Assembly: GCF_900109645.1 (NCBI RefSeq)
Contig: NZ_FOBG01000003.1
Location: 372,001-436,000 of the forward strand
Reading direction: 5' to 3'
Source: Duganella sp. CF402
GTDB taxonomy: Bacteria; Pseudomonadota; Gammaproteobacteria; Burkholderiales; Burkholderiaceae_D
Length of the DNA stretch: 64,000 bases
Shown here: piece by piece, positions 42,866 through 52,337 of the stretch
How positions within the stretch are numbered: position 1 is the first letter of the stretch
Layout of the letters: each line of letters starts with the position of its first letter
Notes under the pieces: generated by a model
The model's input: only the letters and a program-made list of their open reading frames with translations
What the model was told of the DNA's origin: nothing
Database searches by the model: none
Position numbers and translations under genes: made by a program

Positions 42866-45800
42866 TTGAATAATCGTAGCGGTCGCTGGCCTATCCTCCT
42901 GCTTGCCAATCTGGTCTTGTGGGCCGCATATTTCCTTGCCGGCCGCCTCGGCCTGCTGCTGGCGCTGCCACCAGGCTATGCCTCTCCCATCTTTCTCCCC
43001 GCCGGCATCGCGCTGGCCGCCTGCGTGGCCGGCGGCGCCCGCCTGCTGCCGGCCGTGGCGCTCGGTTCGCTGGCGGTGAACCTGGTAATGCCGGCGCTGA
43101 GCCCGGCCGGCATTACCCGCCTGGCCGTGATGGGCGCCTTGGCGCCGGCCGTCGGCGCCGCGCTGCAGGCATGGGTCGGCAGCACCCTGTTCCGCCGCTA
43201 CATCGATCCCGCCATCGGCTCCGGCCGCGACGTGGTGCGCTTCATCCTGCTGGCCGTCAGCGTGACCGTGGTGTCGAGTACCGTGTCGCTGTCCGGCATG
43301 CTGTTGCTGGGCATCCTGCAGCGCGAGACCGTCGCCAACGACTGGCTGGCCTGGTGGATGGGCGACACCATCGGCATCCTGCTGGCGGCGCCGCTGACCT
43401 GGATCCTGATCGGCCGCCCGCGCGCGCTGTGGGCGCGGCGCCGCACGCTGGTGGGCCTGCCGCTGCTGCTGTCGGCCGCCGCCTTCATTGCCATCTACCT
43501 GCAGGCCGACCGCTGGGAAAACAGCCAGCAGCTGCAAACCTTCCGTCTCAAGGCGCAGCAGACCGGCGACTTGCTGCAAGCCCAGTTCAGCGAACACGAA
43601 CGCTTCATCTACGCGATGGCCAAGGCCCTCAACGATCCGCGCCGCAGCATCAGCCCGGACGATTTCAGCAACCTCGCGCACGGCTACCTCGACCAGCGCC
43701 CCGAACTGCTGTCGATGGGCTGGCTGATGCCGGTGGCCGGCAGCGAGCGCCCGGCGTTTGAAGCGTGGGCGCGCCAGCAGGTCGATCCCGGCTACAGCAT
43801 CCGCGACATCGGCCGCCCCGGCCAGCCGCTGATTCCGGCCGCCCTGCGCGACCGCTACTTTGCCGTCACCTTCGTCGAACCGGCCGTGGCGCGCGACTAC
43901 GTGGGGCTGGACTTCCTGTCCGAGCAACGCCGCCGCGATGCGCTGGACCGCGCCATCCAGTCCGGCCAGCCGACCGCCACCGCGCCGCTGCAGTTCGCCC
44001 GCACCCTGCCCGGCACCGGCCTGCTGCTGCTGCAAACCGTGCACCCGACCGGCAATCATCACCAGGCCGTCGGCTCGCTGCTGATCGCCATGCAGTTCGA
44101 GGCCTACCTCAACCAGGCCTTGAAGCGCTCCGAGTTCCCGCACTTCCTGCTGCGCTTTGAAGACACCGACGACGACAGTCCGCGCCGCGTGGTGCAGGAC
44201 ACGCTGGGCCGCGCGGTGCACGCCGGCGACTACCAGCGCCAGTTGCACTTCGGCGGCCGCATCTACGAGCTGACGCTGGCGCCGACCCCGGCCTATCTGC
44301 AGCAACAGCGCGGCTGGCAAAGTTGGACCGTGCTGACCTGCGGCCTGCTGCTGACCGGCCTGCTGGGCACGCTGATGATGCTGATCTCCGGCGAGCGCGC
44401 CCGCATCCAGGCCGAAGTCAAGGATTCCACCTCGCGCCTGCGCCAGCGCGAAGCGCGCCTGCAAGCCATCCTCAACAAGGCGGCCGACGCCATCCTCACC
44501 ATCGACGGCAACGGCGTACTGATGTCGGCCAACGCCGCCGCCGGCCGCCTGTTCGGCTACGCGCCGGAAAAGATGACCGCGCTGCCGCTCGACAAGCTGA
44601 TCCCGGTCGGCATCGGCGAAGCAGCCGGGCTGGATGCGGCCGGCCTGCTGCGCATGATCGCCTGCGGCGTCACCCACGAATACGAACTGCCCGGCTGGCG
44701 CAGCGACGGCAGCGAATTCCCGCTGGCGATGTCGGTGTCGGAAGTGGAATTGCCGGACGAGCACCTGTTCGTCGCCATCCTGCACGACCTGACCGAACAG
44801 CACCTGGCGCAGGAGCGCATCCACCGCCTGGCGCACCACGACACGCTGACCGGACTGGCGAACCGCTTATCCCTGAACTTGCGCCTGGAACAATTGCTGG
44901 CGCAGACCCGCCGCAGCGGCGGCAAGGCGGCGGTACTGTTCATCGACCTCGATCACTTCAAGAAAATCAACGACACCCACGGCCACGCCACCGGCGACCT
45001 GCTGCTGGTGGCGGTCTCGCAGCGGCTGCAGGAACTGCTGCGCGAAGTCGACACCATCGCCCGCCTCGGCGGCGACGAATTCATCGTGGTCACCGACGGC
45101 GCCATCACGCCGGATGAAGCCTCCAATATCGCGGTGCGCATCGTCGACGCGCTGACCACGCCGTATCACCTGCAAGGCAAGACCGTGCACAGCGGCGCCA
45201 GCGTGGGCGTGGCCATGTTCCCCGACGACGGCGAGGATGCCGGCACCCTGATGCGCCACGCCGACACCGCCATGTACGCGGCCAAGAGCCAGGGGCGCGG
45301 CAACTTCCAGTTCTTCTCGGAAGACATGAACACCGCCACCCACGAACGCCTGATGCTGGAAAACCGCCTGTGGCAGGCGCTGGAGCAAAACGAATTCGAG
45401 CTCTATTTGCAACCGCAGATCGAGCTGGCGACCCAGCGCATCATCGGCGCCGAAGCGCTGCTGCGCTGGCACCATCCGGAACTGGGCATGGTGGGGCCGG
45501 ACCGCTTCATCCCGATCGCCGAAGAGTCCGGGTTGATCCTGCCGCTGGGCGACTGGGTGCTGCAGCGCGCCATCAGCTTGCTGGACTCGTGGCGCACGCC
45601 GGAGCTGGCGCACCTGCGGCTGGCGGTGAACCTGTCGGCGCGCCAGTGCCACGGCCCGGGCCTGCTGCCGCACCTGGACCGCCTGCTGCACAGCCAGGGC
45701 GTCAACCCGGCCTTGCTGGAGCTGGAGATTACCGAATCGGCGGCGATGCAGGATCCGGAACGCAGCCGCGCGCTGCTGGTGGAGCTGCGGTCGCGCGGCA

Positions 45801-46129
45801 TCAAGGTGGCGATTGACGACTTCGGCACCGGCTACTCGTCGCTGAGCTACCTCAAGCTGTTCGAGCTGGACCGCATCAAGATCGACCGAGGTTTCGTGAA
45901 GGATATCGAGAGCGATCCGGACGATGCCGTGATCGTCGCCGCCACCATTGCGCTGGCCCACTCACTGGGGCTGGAAGTGATTGCGGAAGGCGTGGAAACC
46001 GAAGCGCAGCGCGACTTCCTGCGCGCCAAGCAGTGCGATGAAGCGCAGGGTTATCTGTTCGCCCGGCCGATGCCGGTGGCGCAGTTCGAGGCGATGGTGC
46101 GCAGCGCCACCGCCGTCGTTGCCGCCTAG
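42866..46129 (+). CDS. MASE1-CHASE-PAS-GGDEF-EAL cyclic-di-GMP enzyme
   Basis: This 1087-aa inner-membrane protein has a MASE1 sensor of about eight helices (to about 200), a CHASE-type periplasmic domain (about 215-480, SMGWLMPVAGSERPAFEAWA) and a membrane helix near 485-505. A PAS domain (about 525-640, ILNKAADAILTIDGNGVLMS) follows, then GGDEF at residues 735-739 (RLGGDEFIVV) and EAL at 863-865 (GAEALLRW). Both catalytic motifs look intact, so synthesis, hydrolysis or both are possible. I chose TTG at 42866 because GGAG lies 8 nt upstream; TTG at 42860 is too close to it. It ends against REP-like palindromes and a convergent HD-GYP gene. Confidence 0.92.
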   Translation: MNNRSGRWPILLLANLVLWAAYFLAGRLGLLLALPPGYASPIFLPAGIALAACVAGGARLLPAVALGSLAVNLVMPALSPAGITRLAVMGALAPAVGAALQAWVGSTLFRRYIDPAIGSGRDVVRFILLAVSVTVVSSTVSLSGMLLLGILQRETVANDWLAWWMGDTIGILLAAPLTWILIGRPRALWARRRTLVGLPLLLSAAAFIAIYLQADRWENSQQLQTFRLKAQQTGDLLQAQFSEHERFIYAMAKALNDPRRSISPDDFSNLAHGYLDQRPELLSMGWLMPVAGSERPAFEAWARQQVDPGYSIRDIGRPGQPLIPAALRDRYFAVTFVEPAVARDYVGLDFLSEQRRRDALDRAIQSGQPTATAPLQFARTLPGTGLLLLQTVHPTGNHHQAVGSLLIAMQFEAYLNQALKRSEFPHFLLRFEDTDDDSPRRVVQDTLGRAVHAGDYQRQLHFGGRIYELTLAPTPAYLQQQRGWQSWTVLTCGLLLTGLLGTLMMLISGERARIQAEVKDSTSRLRQREARLQAILNKAADAILTIDGNGVLMSANAAAGRLFGYAPEKMTALPLDKLIPVGIGEAAGLDAAGLLRMIACGVTHEYELPGWRSDGSEFPLAMSVSEVELPDEHLFVAILHDLTEQHLAQERIHRLAHHDTLTGLANRLSLNLRLEQLLAQTRRSGGKAAVLFIDLDHFKKINDTHGHATGDLLLVAVSQRLQELLREVDTIARLGGDEFIVVTDGAITPDEASNIAVRIVDALTTPYHLQGKTVHSGASVGVAMFPDDGEDAGTLMRHADTAMYAAKSQGRGNFQFFSEDMNTATHERLMLENRLWQALEQNEFELYLQPQIELATQRIIGAEALLRWHHPELGMVGPDRFIPIAEESGLILPLGDWVLQRAISLLDSWRTPELAHLRLAVNLSARQCHGPGLLPHLDRLLHSQGVNPALLELEITESAAMQDPERSRALLVELRSRGIKVAIDDFGTGYSSLSYLKLFELDRIKIDRGFVKDIESDPDDAVIVAATIALAHSLGLEVIAEGVETEAQRDFLRAKQCDEAQGYLFARPMPVAQFEAMVRSATAVVAA

Positions 46130-46133
46130 CCCC

Positions 46134-46204
46134 GTCGTCCCGGCGTAGGCCGGGACCCATAGAACGCTAGCTCAGCATGGATTCCGGCCTACGCCGGAAT
46201 GACG
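46134..46204. repeat. Inverted pair of REP-like palindromes
   Basis: Palindrome TCCCGGC-GTAG-GCCGGGA (46138-46155) and palindrome ATTCCGGC-CTAC-GCCGGAAT (46181-46200) face each other as near-complementary arms about 28 nt long, each bordered by CCAT inside and CGTC outside. They fill the gap between convergent genes and can act as a bidirectional terminator. A related single copy is at 16807-16824. Confidence 0.75.
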
Positions 46205-47788
46205 CTAATCCGGGGTGCGGCCGATGCTTGGATCGCGCTCGATCATCTCGAGCAAAGCCGCCACCACTTCCGGATCGAACTGCTTGCCGGCGCGGTCCTT
46301 GATATAGGCCACCGCCTCGGTGTGCGGCCACGGCTCCTTGTATGGACGCTCGTGCAGCAGCGAATCGAACACATCGATCACCGCCACAATCCGCGCCGCG
46401 ATCGGGATCGCGCGTTCCTTGAGCTGGTTCGGATAGCCATTGCCATCCCAGTGCTCATGGTGGCCGCCGGCGATTTCCGCGCCATAGGTCAGGTAGCTGA
46501 CGCCGTCCACCATCTTGGCCGCACGTTCGAGGATGGTCTGGCCGACCGCCGCGTGCTGCTGCATCTCGGCGCGCTCTTCCGGCGTGTGGATGCCCGGCTT
46601 GAGCAGGATGTGGTCCGGCGTCGCCACCTTGCCCACGTCATGCAGGATGGACGCCAGGCCGATCATTTCCAGCAGCTGCGGCGTCACCTCGTCCGCATAG
46701 GCGCCGCGCTCATGCAGCGTTTGCGCCAGCGTCGACGACAGCAGCTGCACCCGCCGCACATGGCCGCCGGTGCCGCTATCGCGGAACTCGGCCAGGTCGG
46801 CCAGCGCCACCACCGTGGCCTCCTGCGCCTTGCGCAGCTGGCCGAACATGTACAGGTTGTCGAACGCGGCGGCGATGCGCTGGCAGAACACTTCCAGCAG
46901 GTCGCGCTGGATCTGCGCCAGCGGCCACGGCGGCGTCACCGAAATCGCCACCTCGCGGTTTTCCTGGGTATGGATGAACAGCACATTGGCCGGATGCTCG
47001 AACTGCGATTTCTTCTCGTTGAAAGCCTTGACGATGGTCGGCCACAGCGGGTGCCCGGTCGGCATCAGTTCCGACTCGTTGAGCGCGGCATAGTTGCCGG
47101 TGGCCGCCACCACGGTGGTGACGCCGGTATCGCCCTGCATCAGGCACAGCACGCCGTCCGAGCCGACGTCGAGGATGGCACTGACCTGGTTCAGCACGCC
47201 CGAGGCGAACTCGCGCAGCGAATGGATCTGGTACAGATTGGTGGCGCCGGCCAGAATCTTGCCGAGGCCGATGCGGCTGCGCTCGAGCATGTTCAGGCTC
47301 TCGTAGGCGCGCAGCGCCGAAATGACCGTGGTGAACAGCTTCTGCGTGGTCAGCTCGGTCTTGGCCTTGTAGTCGTTGATATCGTATTCGATGATGACGC
47401 GCTGCTCGGGCGCCTGGCCCGGCTGGCCGGTGCGCAGCACCACGCGCACGATGGAATTGTGGAGTTCTTCGCGGATGCGGCGCGCCAGCAGCAGGCCGGC
47501 GTCGTCGGTTTCCATCACCACGTCCAGCAGCACCAGCGCGATGTCCGGCGTGTCGCGCAGGATGTCGTAGGCTTCGCGCCCGCTGTAGGCCGAGAACAGC
47601 TCCAGCTCGCGGCCCTTGAAGCTGACATTGCGTAGCGCCAGCCGGGTGACGGCGTGCACGTCGACGTCGTCGTCGACGATCAGCACGCGCCACAGGCGCT
47701 GGTCCGGCGCCGCAAGACCGCTGGCAGGAAGCTCGTCTTCGTCTTCGTCGATCAGCCAGTTGTCGTCTGTGGCGTTGGAATCGGTCAT
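46205..47788 (-). CDS. Response regulator with DUF3369 and HD-GYP phosphodiesterase domain
   Basis: This 527-aa protein has a receiver domain (residues about 34-160; acidic pair in LIVDDD, phosphoacceptor D89 in LVLLDVVM), then a DUF3369-type middle region (about 175-315). The HD-GYP domain follows, with H383D384 (ILHDVGK), HHEHWDGNGYP (GYP at 451-453) and metal-ligand histidines between. It probably hydrolyses cyclic-di-GMP in response to phosphorylation. ATG at 47788 follows AGGAG. No kinase adjoins it. Convergent with the GGDEF-EAL gene. Confidence 0.93.
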   Translation of the reverse strand: MTDSNATDDNWLIDEDEDELPASGLAAPDQRLWRVLIVDDDVDVHAVTRLALRNVSFKGRELELFSAYSGREAYDILRDTPDIALVLLDVVMETDDAGLLLARRIREELHNSIVRVVLRTGQPGQAPEQRVIIEYDINDYKAKTELTTQKLFTTVISALRAYESLNMLERSRIGLGKILAGATNLYQIHSLREFASGVLNQVSAILDVGSDGVLCLMQGDTGVTTVVAATGNYAALNESELMPTGHPLWPTIVKAFNEKKSQFEHPANVLFIHTQENREVAISVTPPWPLAQIQRDLLEVFCQRIAAAFDNLYMFGQLRKAQEATVVALADLAEFRDSGTGGHVRRVQLLSSTLAQTLHERGAYADEVTPQLLEMIGLASILHDVGKVATPDHILLKPGIHTPEERAEMQQHAAVGQTILERAAKMVDGVSYLTYGAEIAGGHHEHWDGNGYPNQLKERAIPIAARIVAVIDVFDSLLHERPYKEPWPHTEAVAYIKDRAGKQFDPEVVAALLEMIERDPSIGRTPD

Positions 47789-47864
47789 ACGCAATCTCCT
47801 TTGTTACCGTAGGATAAACAGATTCGCCCTCCCATGACAACTCTTATTGCGCTACCCCACAGTT

Positions 47865-48887
47865 CTAGTTGTTGACGGGGGACGCCCCTGCTTCCGATCC
47901 GGCCGCCGCCGTGCGGTTGGCGGCGGCGCAGGCGCCCGGATTGGCGCCCGCATCGAGGTTCTGGTAGCGGATTTCGTACTTGCCGTTGGTCAGCTTATCG
48001 ACCAGCAGCTTGTCGTGCGCCTGCACATAGGCATAGCGCACATTGGCGCGCCGGTCGATGTCGTAGACCTTGATGAAGACCGCCGAGTTATTGCCGGCGT
48101 TATCCAGCGTCAGCTGCATGTCCTCGCCGCGATTGCCGACCGGGAAACCCTCCATATAGCCGGAATGGGCCGGCCACGGCTCGCCGTTGGGCGCCACCAG
48201 GGTCTGGGTCGGGGTTTCGCTGTCGCACTCGGCGCCGGCGCTCGGCACCACCACCTGCGACAGGGTCATCACCTTGACCGGCGCCGGCTTGGCGATATGC
48301 GCCTCATTCAGGCGCACCGTGGCCCAGGCTTCGCGCAGTTCGGCGCGCTGCGGATCGTGCTGCGGACGCGGCGCCTCCGGCGTGGCGGCATTGGCGTTGA
48401 TGCCCTTGCCGCCCCACGCCGCGCTCAGCATATTGGAAACCAGCTGCGGCTCGGCCACCATCGTGGCGCCGCCCAGCCAGCCCAGCACCAGGCAGACCGC
48501 CAGTCCGCCCCAGACTTTCCAGTCGCGGCGGCGGGCGCGCGGGCGCACGGTTTCGTGGACGTGTTCGGGATGCCAGTCGCGCTCGTGCTTGTGCTTGTCG
48601 CTACGGGCACCGTGCGCGTGACCGTCCTCGTTGCGGGTGCTTTCCAGCCATTCGATTTCCCACTCTTCGGAGGCGATCCACTCGTCGTGCTCCTTGCGGC
48701 GCTGCGGGTCGGACAAGGTCTCGTAGGCGCTGTTCAGGATGGCCATGATGCGCGCAGCCTTCTCATCACCCGGATTTTTATCAGGGTGGTATTTTTGGCT
48801 CAGCGCCTTGTAGGCGGCACGTATGACTTCCTGCGGCGCCATGCGCGACACTTTCAGGTTGTCATAGTGAGTATGTATCTTGGCCAT
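47865..48887 (-). CDS. J-domain membrane protein
   Basis: This 340-aa protein has an N-terminal J domain (residues 1-70) with HPD in KYHPDKNPGDE that would stimulate a DnaK-type chaperone. A charged His-rich linker (HAHGARSDKHKHERDWHPEH) follows, then one membrane helix near 127-147 (WGGLAVCLVLGWLGGATMVA). A C-terminal domain of about 190 residues (LTLDNAGNNSAVFIKVYDID) would be periplasmic if the J domain is cytoplasmic. I do not recognise that domain. It stands alone, 76 bp downstream of the HD-GYP start. Confidence 0.85.
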   Translation of the reverse strand: MAKIHTHYDNLKVSRMAPQEVIRAAYKALSQKYHPDKNPGDEKAARIMAILNSAYETLSDPQRRKEHDEWIASEEWEIEWLESTRNEDGHAHGARSDKHKHERDWHPEHVHETVRPRARRRDWKVWGGLAVCLVLGWLGGATMVAEPQLVSNMLSAAWGGKGINANAATPEAPRPQHDPQRAELREAWATVRLNEAHIAKPAPVKVMTLSQVVVPSAGAECDSETPTQTLVAPNGEPWPAHSGYMEGFPVGNRGEDMQLTLDNAGNNSAVFIKVYDIDRRANVRYAYVQAHDKLLVDKLTNGKYEIRYQNLDAGANPGACAAANRTAAAGSEAGASPVNN

Positions 48888-49003
48888 AAACGGAAATCGA
48901 CGCGGAATCAGTCATCATAGCCCATCTTAGCGCATGCAACCGTGGGAGCATGCAAGGAATTGACTTGCTTTTCTGGCTATTGTGTTTTTCCGTCTACAGG
49001 CCA

Positions 49004-50146
49004 TCACAAACGGTGCGTGCGGTCCTGGGCGACGATGGCGTCGGGCAATTCCACGCCCTTGCCGACCGCCAGCACCTTGAACAATTCGCCCATCTCGGCC
49101 GGCGACACCAGCTTTTGCATGGCGCGCGCCTGCGGCAGGTAGGCGACCGCATCGGCCGGGTCGGTGCGCAGCAACAGCTCGCCGATGCCGGCGCCCAGCA
49201 GGAAGCCGGACTGGTTCAGATAGCCCAGCACGTCGGCGCCCGCCTCCTGCGCCGCCAGCGCCATCGCCGTGAAGTCGACGTGGGCGGTGATGTCCTGCAG
49301 GCCGGGATAATAGAACGGGTCCGGGTGGGCGTGGTGGCGGTAGTGGCACATCAGGGTGCCGGTGGCGCGCTGGTCGAAATAGTATTCGTGCGCCGGGAAG
49401 CCGTAGTCGAACAGGAAGGCGGCGCCCTTGCCCATCATGCGCGCCAGCGTCGCCATGAAACCGCAGGCGATACCATGCAGCTCGGTCACGTAGCCGACCG
49501 GCAGCAATTCATGCTCGGGAATCTGGCGCGCGACCTGCGCCAGCAGTTCCGCGCTGGCCGGCGCTTCCAGATATTGGAAGCGGCCGTCGCTGACCGTCAC
49601 CTGCAGTTCCTGCCAGCCCTGAGGGTTCTTGATCACCAGCTGCACCGGCATCGCATCCAGCACCTCATTGCCGAACACCACGCCGTCGAACGACGCCGGC
49701 ATCGCATCCAGCCATTCCACCTGCGGGAAGCCGCGCAGCTTTTCCTGCTGGCGGCCGCGCAGCTCGCCTGACAGTTCGACGATGCTGTAGCGTTCCACCG
49801 TGACCCCGGCGGCAGCCAGCTCGGTCAGGATATCGAACGCCAGCTTGCCGGTGCCGGCGCCGAATTCGAGGATGTTCGGCGCGCTTTGGGCGATAATAGC
49901 GGCTGCAACCTGTGCCAGCGCCGCGCCGAACAGCGGCGACAGCTCGGGAGCGGTTGTAAAATCGCCATCTTTGCCTAGTTTGGCGGAGCCGCCGCTGTAG
50001 TAGCCCAGACCGGGCGCGTACAGGGCCAGCTCCATATAGCGGGCGAAGGAAATGGCACCGGCATTGCTTTCGATTTCGGCGGCGATCAGGTGCTGCAGGG
50101 CGTGGGACGCGGCCAGCGCGTCGCTAGAAGGTACGGGTAAGGACAT
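49004..50146 (-). CDS. MidA/NDUFAF7-family SAM-dependent methyltransferase
   Basis: This 380-aa protein opens with the family signature ISFARYMELALYAPGLGYYS and contains the SAM-binding ILEFGAGTGKLAFDIL. GNEVLDAMPVQLV and FLFDYGFPAHEYYFDQR, typical of COG1565, follow. The mitochondrial homologue methylates an arginine of a complex I subunit; the bacterial target is not established. It diverges from the reductase gene with only 24 bp between starts. Confidence 0.88.
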   Translation of the reverse strand: MSLPVPSSDALAASHALQHLIAAEIESNAGAISFARYMELALYAPGLGYYSGGSAKLGKDGDFTTAPELSPLFGAALAQVAAAIIAQSAPNILEFGAGTGKLAFDILTELAAAGVTVERYSIVELSGELRGRQQEKLRGFPQVEWLDAMPASFDGVVFGNEVLDAMPVQLVIKNPQGWQELQVTVSDGRFQYLEAPASAELLAQVARQIPEHELLPVGYVTELHGIACGFMATLARMMGKGAAFLFDYGFPAHEYYFDQRATGTLMCHYRHHAHPDPFYYPGLQDITAHVDFTAMALAAQEAGADVLGYLNQSGFLLGAGIGELLLRTDPADAVAYLPQARAMQKLVSPAEMGELFKVLAVGKGVELPDAIVAQDRTHRL

Positions 50147-50170
50147 CCCGGCATTATATCCAGTTCAAAC

Positions 50171-50950
50171 ATGATGACAGCTAAGGACAATTCCGGGCCG
50201 CGTGCGGCCCTCGTTACGGGCGCCGGCCGCCGGCTCGGCCGCGCCATCGCGCTTGGCATGGCGCACGCCGGCTGGGACGTGGCGGTGCACTACCGCGCTT
50301 CCGAGGCCGAGGCGAAAGCGGTGGTGGCCGAGATTCTCGCGCTGGGCCGGCGCGCCGTCGCCCTGCACTGCGAGCTGGCCGACGAGGCGGCGGTGCGCGA
50401 ACTGGTGCCGCGCGCCGTGGCCGCGCTGGGCGCGCTGCACTGCGTGGTCAACAGCGCCTCGCTGTTCGACTACGACAGCGCCACCGACTTCAGCATGGCC
50501 AGGCTGGACGCCCACATGCGCGCCAACGTCGGCGCGCCGCTGCTGCTGGCGCAAGCCCTGCACGCGTCCACGCCGGACGGCCAGCAAGCGGCCGTTATCA
50601 ACCTGCTGGACCAGAAGCTGTACAATCTCAATCCTGATTTTTTGTCGTACACCCTGTCCAAGGCTGCGCTGCACACCGCCACCACCATGCTGGCGCAGCA
50701 GCTGGCGCCCAAGCTGCGGGTGGTCGGCGTGGCGCCGGGCCTGACGATGGTCTCCGGCGACCAGACCGAAGCCGGTTTCGCCAACGCGCACCAGCAAACG
50801 CCGCTGGGCCGTTCCAGCACTCCACAAGACATCGTCGACGCCGTGCTGTATGCCGCGTCGGCGCGCGCCGTCACCGGCACCACGCTGCTGGTCGATGGCG
50901 GCCAGCACTTGCTGCCGCTGTCGCGCGATGTGATGTTTTTAGCTAAATAA
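50171..50950 (+). CDS. Short-chain dehydrogenase, FolM/pteridine-reductase-like
   Basis: This 259-aa SDR has the NADPH-binding ALVTGAGRRLGRAIA; the RR variant is typical of pteridine reductases. Catalytic YTLSK (YxxxK) and the C-terminal GTTLLVDGGQHL are present. It is followed 21 bp later by dihydroneopterin aldolase, which supports a dihydrofolate or dihydromonapterin reductase role. The start could be either of two adjacent methionines. Confidence 0.85.
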   Translation: MMTAKDNSGPRAALVTGAGRRLGRAIALGMAHAGWDVAVHYRASEAEAKAVVAEILALGRRAVALHCELADEAAVRELVPRAVAALGALHCVVNSASLFDYDSATDFSMARLDAHMRANVGAPLLLAQALHASTPDGQQAAVINLLDQKLYNLNPDFLSYTLSKAALHTATTMLAQQLAPKLRVVGVAPGLTMVSGDQTEAGFANAHQQTPLGRSSTPQDIVDAVLYAASARAVTGTTLLVDGGQHLLPLSRDVMFLAK

Positions 50951-50971
50951 TTTATATCAAAAAGGTTCTCC

Positions 50972-51370
50972 ATGCTGTCCGCCCTGATACACCCGCAACT
51001 GAACGACTGCCGCCGCCTGTTCCTGCGCAATTACGAAGTCATGATCAACATCGGCGTCTACGAGTTCGAGAAAAAGGGCGAGCAGCGCTTGCTGATCAAC
51101 GTCGACCTGTACATCCCGCTGGCGGTGTCGTCGCCGTCGCACGACCAGCTGGAAGAAGTGGTGGACTACGACTTCATGCGCAACACCATCGCCCAGCTGA
51201 TGGCGCGCGGCCACGTGCAGCTGCAGGAGACGCTGTGCGACGACATCGTGCGCCTGATGCTGGAACACCCGAGCGTGCGCGCGGCGCGCGTATCGACCAT
51301 GAAGCCGGACGTCTATCCCGATTGCGAAGGCGTCGGCGTGGAAGTATTCAAGATCAAGGACGCAGCATGA
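50972..51370 (+). CDS. folB: Dihydroneopterin aldolase
   Basis: This 132-aa enzyme of folate synthesis cleaves dihydroneopterin to hydroxymethyl-dihydropterin and glycolaldehyde. The tunnel-fold signatures are LRNYEVMINIGVYEFEKKGE, the catalytic-region VDYDFMRNTIAQL with QLQETLCDDIVRLML, and STMKPDVYPDCEGVGVEVF. It overlaps ttcA by 4 nt (ATGA). Confidence 0.9.
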   Translation: MLSALIHPQLNDCRRLFLRNYEVMINIGVYEFEKKGEQRLLINVDLYIPLAVSSPSHDQLEEVVDYDFMRNTIAQLMARGHVQLQETLCDDIVRLMLEHPSVRAARVSTMKPDVYPDCEGVGVEVFKIKDAA

Positions 51371-52278
51371 ACGCCGTTATCGACAACGTGAAATCGGCCG
51401 AGAAAATCGCCCACGAAAACAACAAGCTGCACAAACGCCTGTGCCGCCTGGTCGGCCAGGCCATCGGCGACTTCAACATGATTGAAGATGGCGACAAGGT
51501 GATGGTCTGCCTGTCCGGCGGCAAAGACTCCTACGCCCTGCTCGATATCCTGATGACGCTGCGCGAACGCGCGCCGATCAACTTCGAGATCGTGGCCGTC
51601 AACCTGGACCAGAAACAGCCGAACTTCCCGGCCGATATCCTGCCGGCCTACCTGGAAAAACTGGGCGTGCCGTTCCACATCGAAAACCAGGACACCTACA
51701 GCATCGTCAAGCGCCTGATCCCGGAAGGCAAGACCACCTGCTCGCTGTGCTCGCGCCTGCGTCGCGGCATCCTGTACCGCGTGGCCGATGAACTGGGCTG
51801 CAACAAGATCGCGCTGGGCCACCACCGCGACGACATCCTCGAGACCTTCTTCCTGAATATGTTCTTCGGCGGGAAAATCAAAGGCATGCCAGCCAAGCTG
51901 GTGTCGGACGACGGCAAGCACATGGTGATCCGTCCGCTGGCCTACGTGAAGGAAGAAGACACCGAGCGCTACGCCGAAGTCAAAGGCTTCCCGATCATCC
52001 CGTGCGACCTGTGCGGCTCGCAGGAAAACCTGCAGCGCAAGCAGATCAAGGCCATGATGCGCGACTGGGAAAAGAAATTCCCGGGCCGTGTGGAAAACAT
52101 CTTCTCGTCGCTGTCGACCGTGGTGCCTTCGCACCTGATGGACCGCGACCTGTTCGGCTTCAAGGACATCAAAGCCGACGGCATCGCCAACCCGGCCGGC
52201 GACATCGCCTTCGACGAAGAACCCTGCTCCACCCCGGCCACCGTTCCGGGTATCATCCCGCTGCAACGCGAGGAATGA
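51367..52278 (+). CDS. ttcA: tRNA 2-thiocytidine(32) synthetase TtcA
   Basis: This 303-aa enzyme adds sulfur to cytidine 32 of certain tRNAs, using ATP and a 4Fe-4S cluster. The PP-loop SGGKDS is at residues 50-55. Cysteine pairs are C125/C128 (TTCSLCSRLRRG) and C213/C216 (PCDLCGSQ); GHHRDDILETF is also conserved. I chose ATG at 51367 on its ATGA overlap with folB; the open frame upstream is only the folB gene read in another phase. Confidence 0.95.
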   Translation: MNAVIDNVKSAEKIAHENNKLHKRLCRLVGQAIGDFNMIEDGDKVMVCLSGGKDSYALLDILMTLRERAPINFEIVAVNLDQKQPNFPADILPAYLEKLGVPFHIENQDTYSIVKRLIPEGKTTCSLCSRLRRGILYRVADELGCNKIALGHHRDDILETFFLNMFFGGKIKGMPAKLVSDDGKHMVIRPLAYVKEEDTERYAEVKGFPIIPCDLCGSQENLQRKQIKAMMRDWEKKFPGRVENIFSSLSTVVPSHLMDRDLFGFKDIKADGIANPAGDIAFDEEPCSTPATVPGIIPLQREE

Positions 52279-52337
52279 GTGCTTCCTTTGCCCCCGGCTA
52301 GGAAGCGTCGTGACTAACCAGGGGTAAAGGATTGCAG

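Noticed and set aside
42839..44839. A minus-strand open frame of 666 codons opposite the GGDEF-EAL gene
   Set aside because: Low-complexity His/Arg/Gln composition, no motif, and fully antisense to a strongly supported gene.
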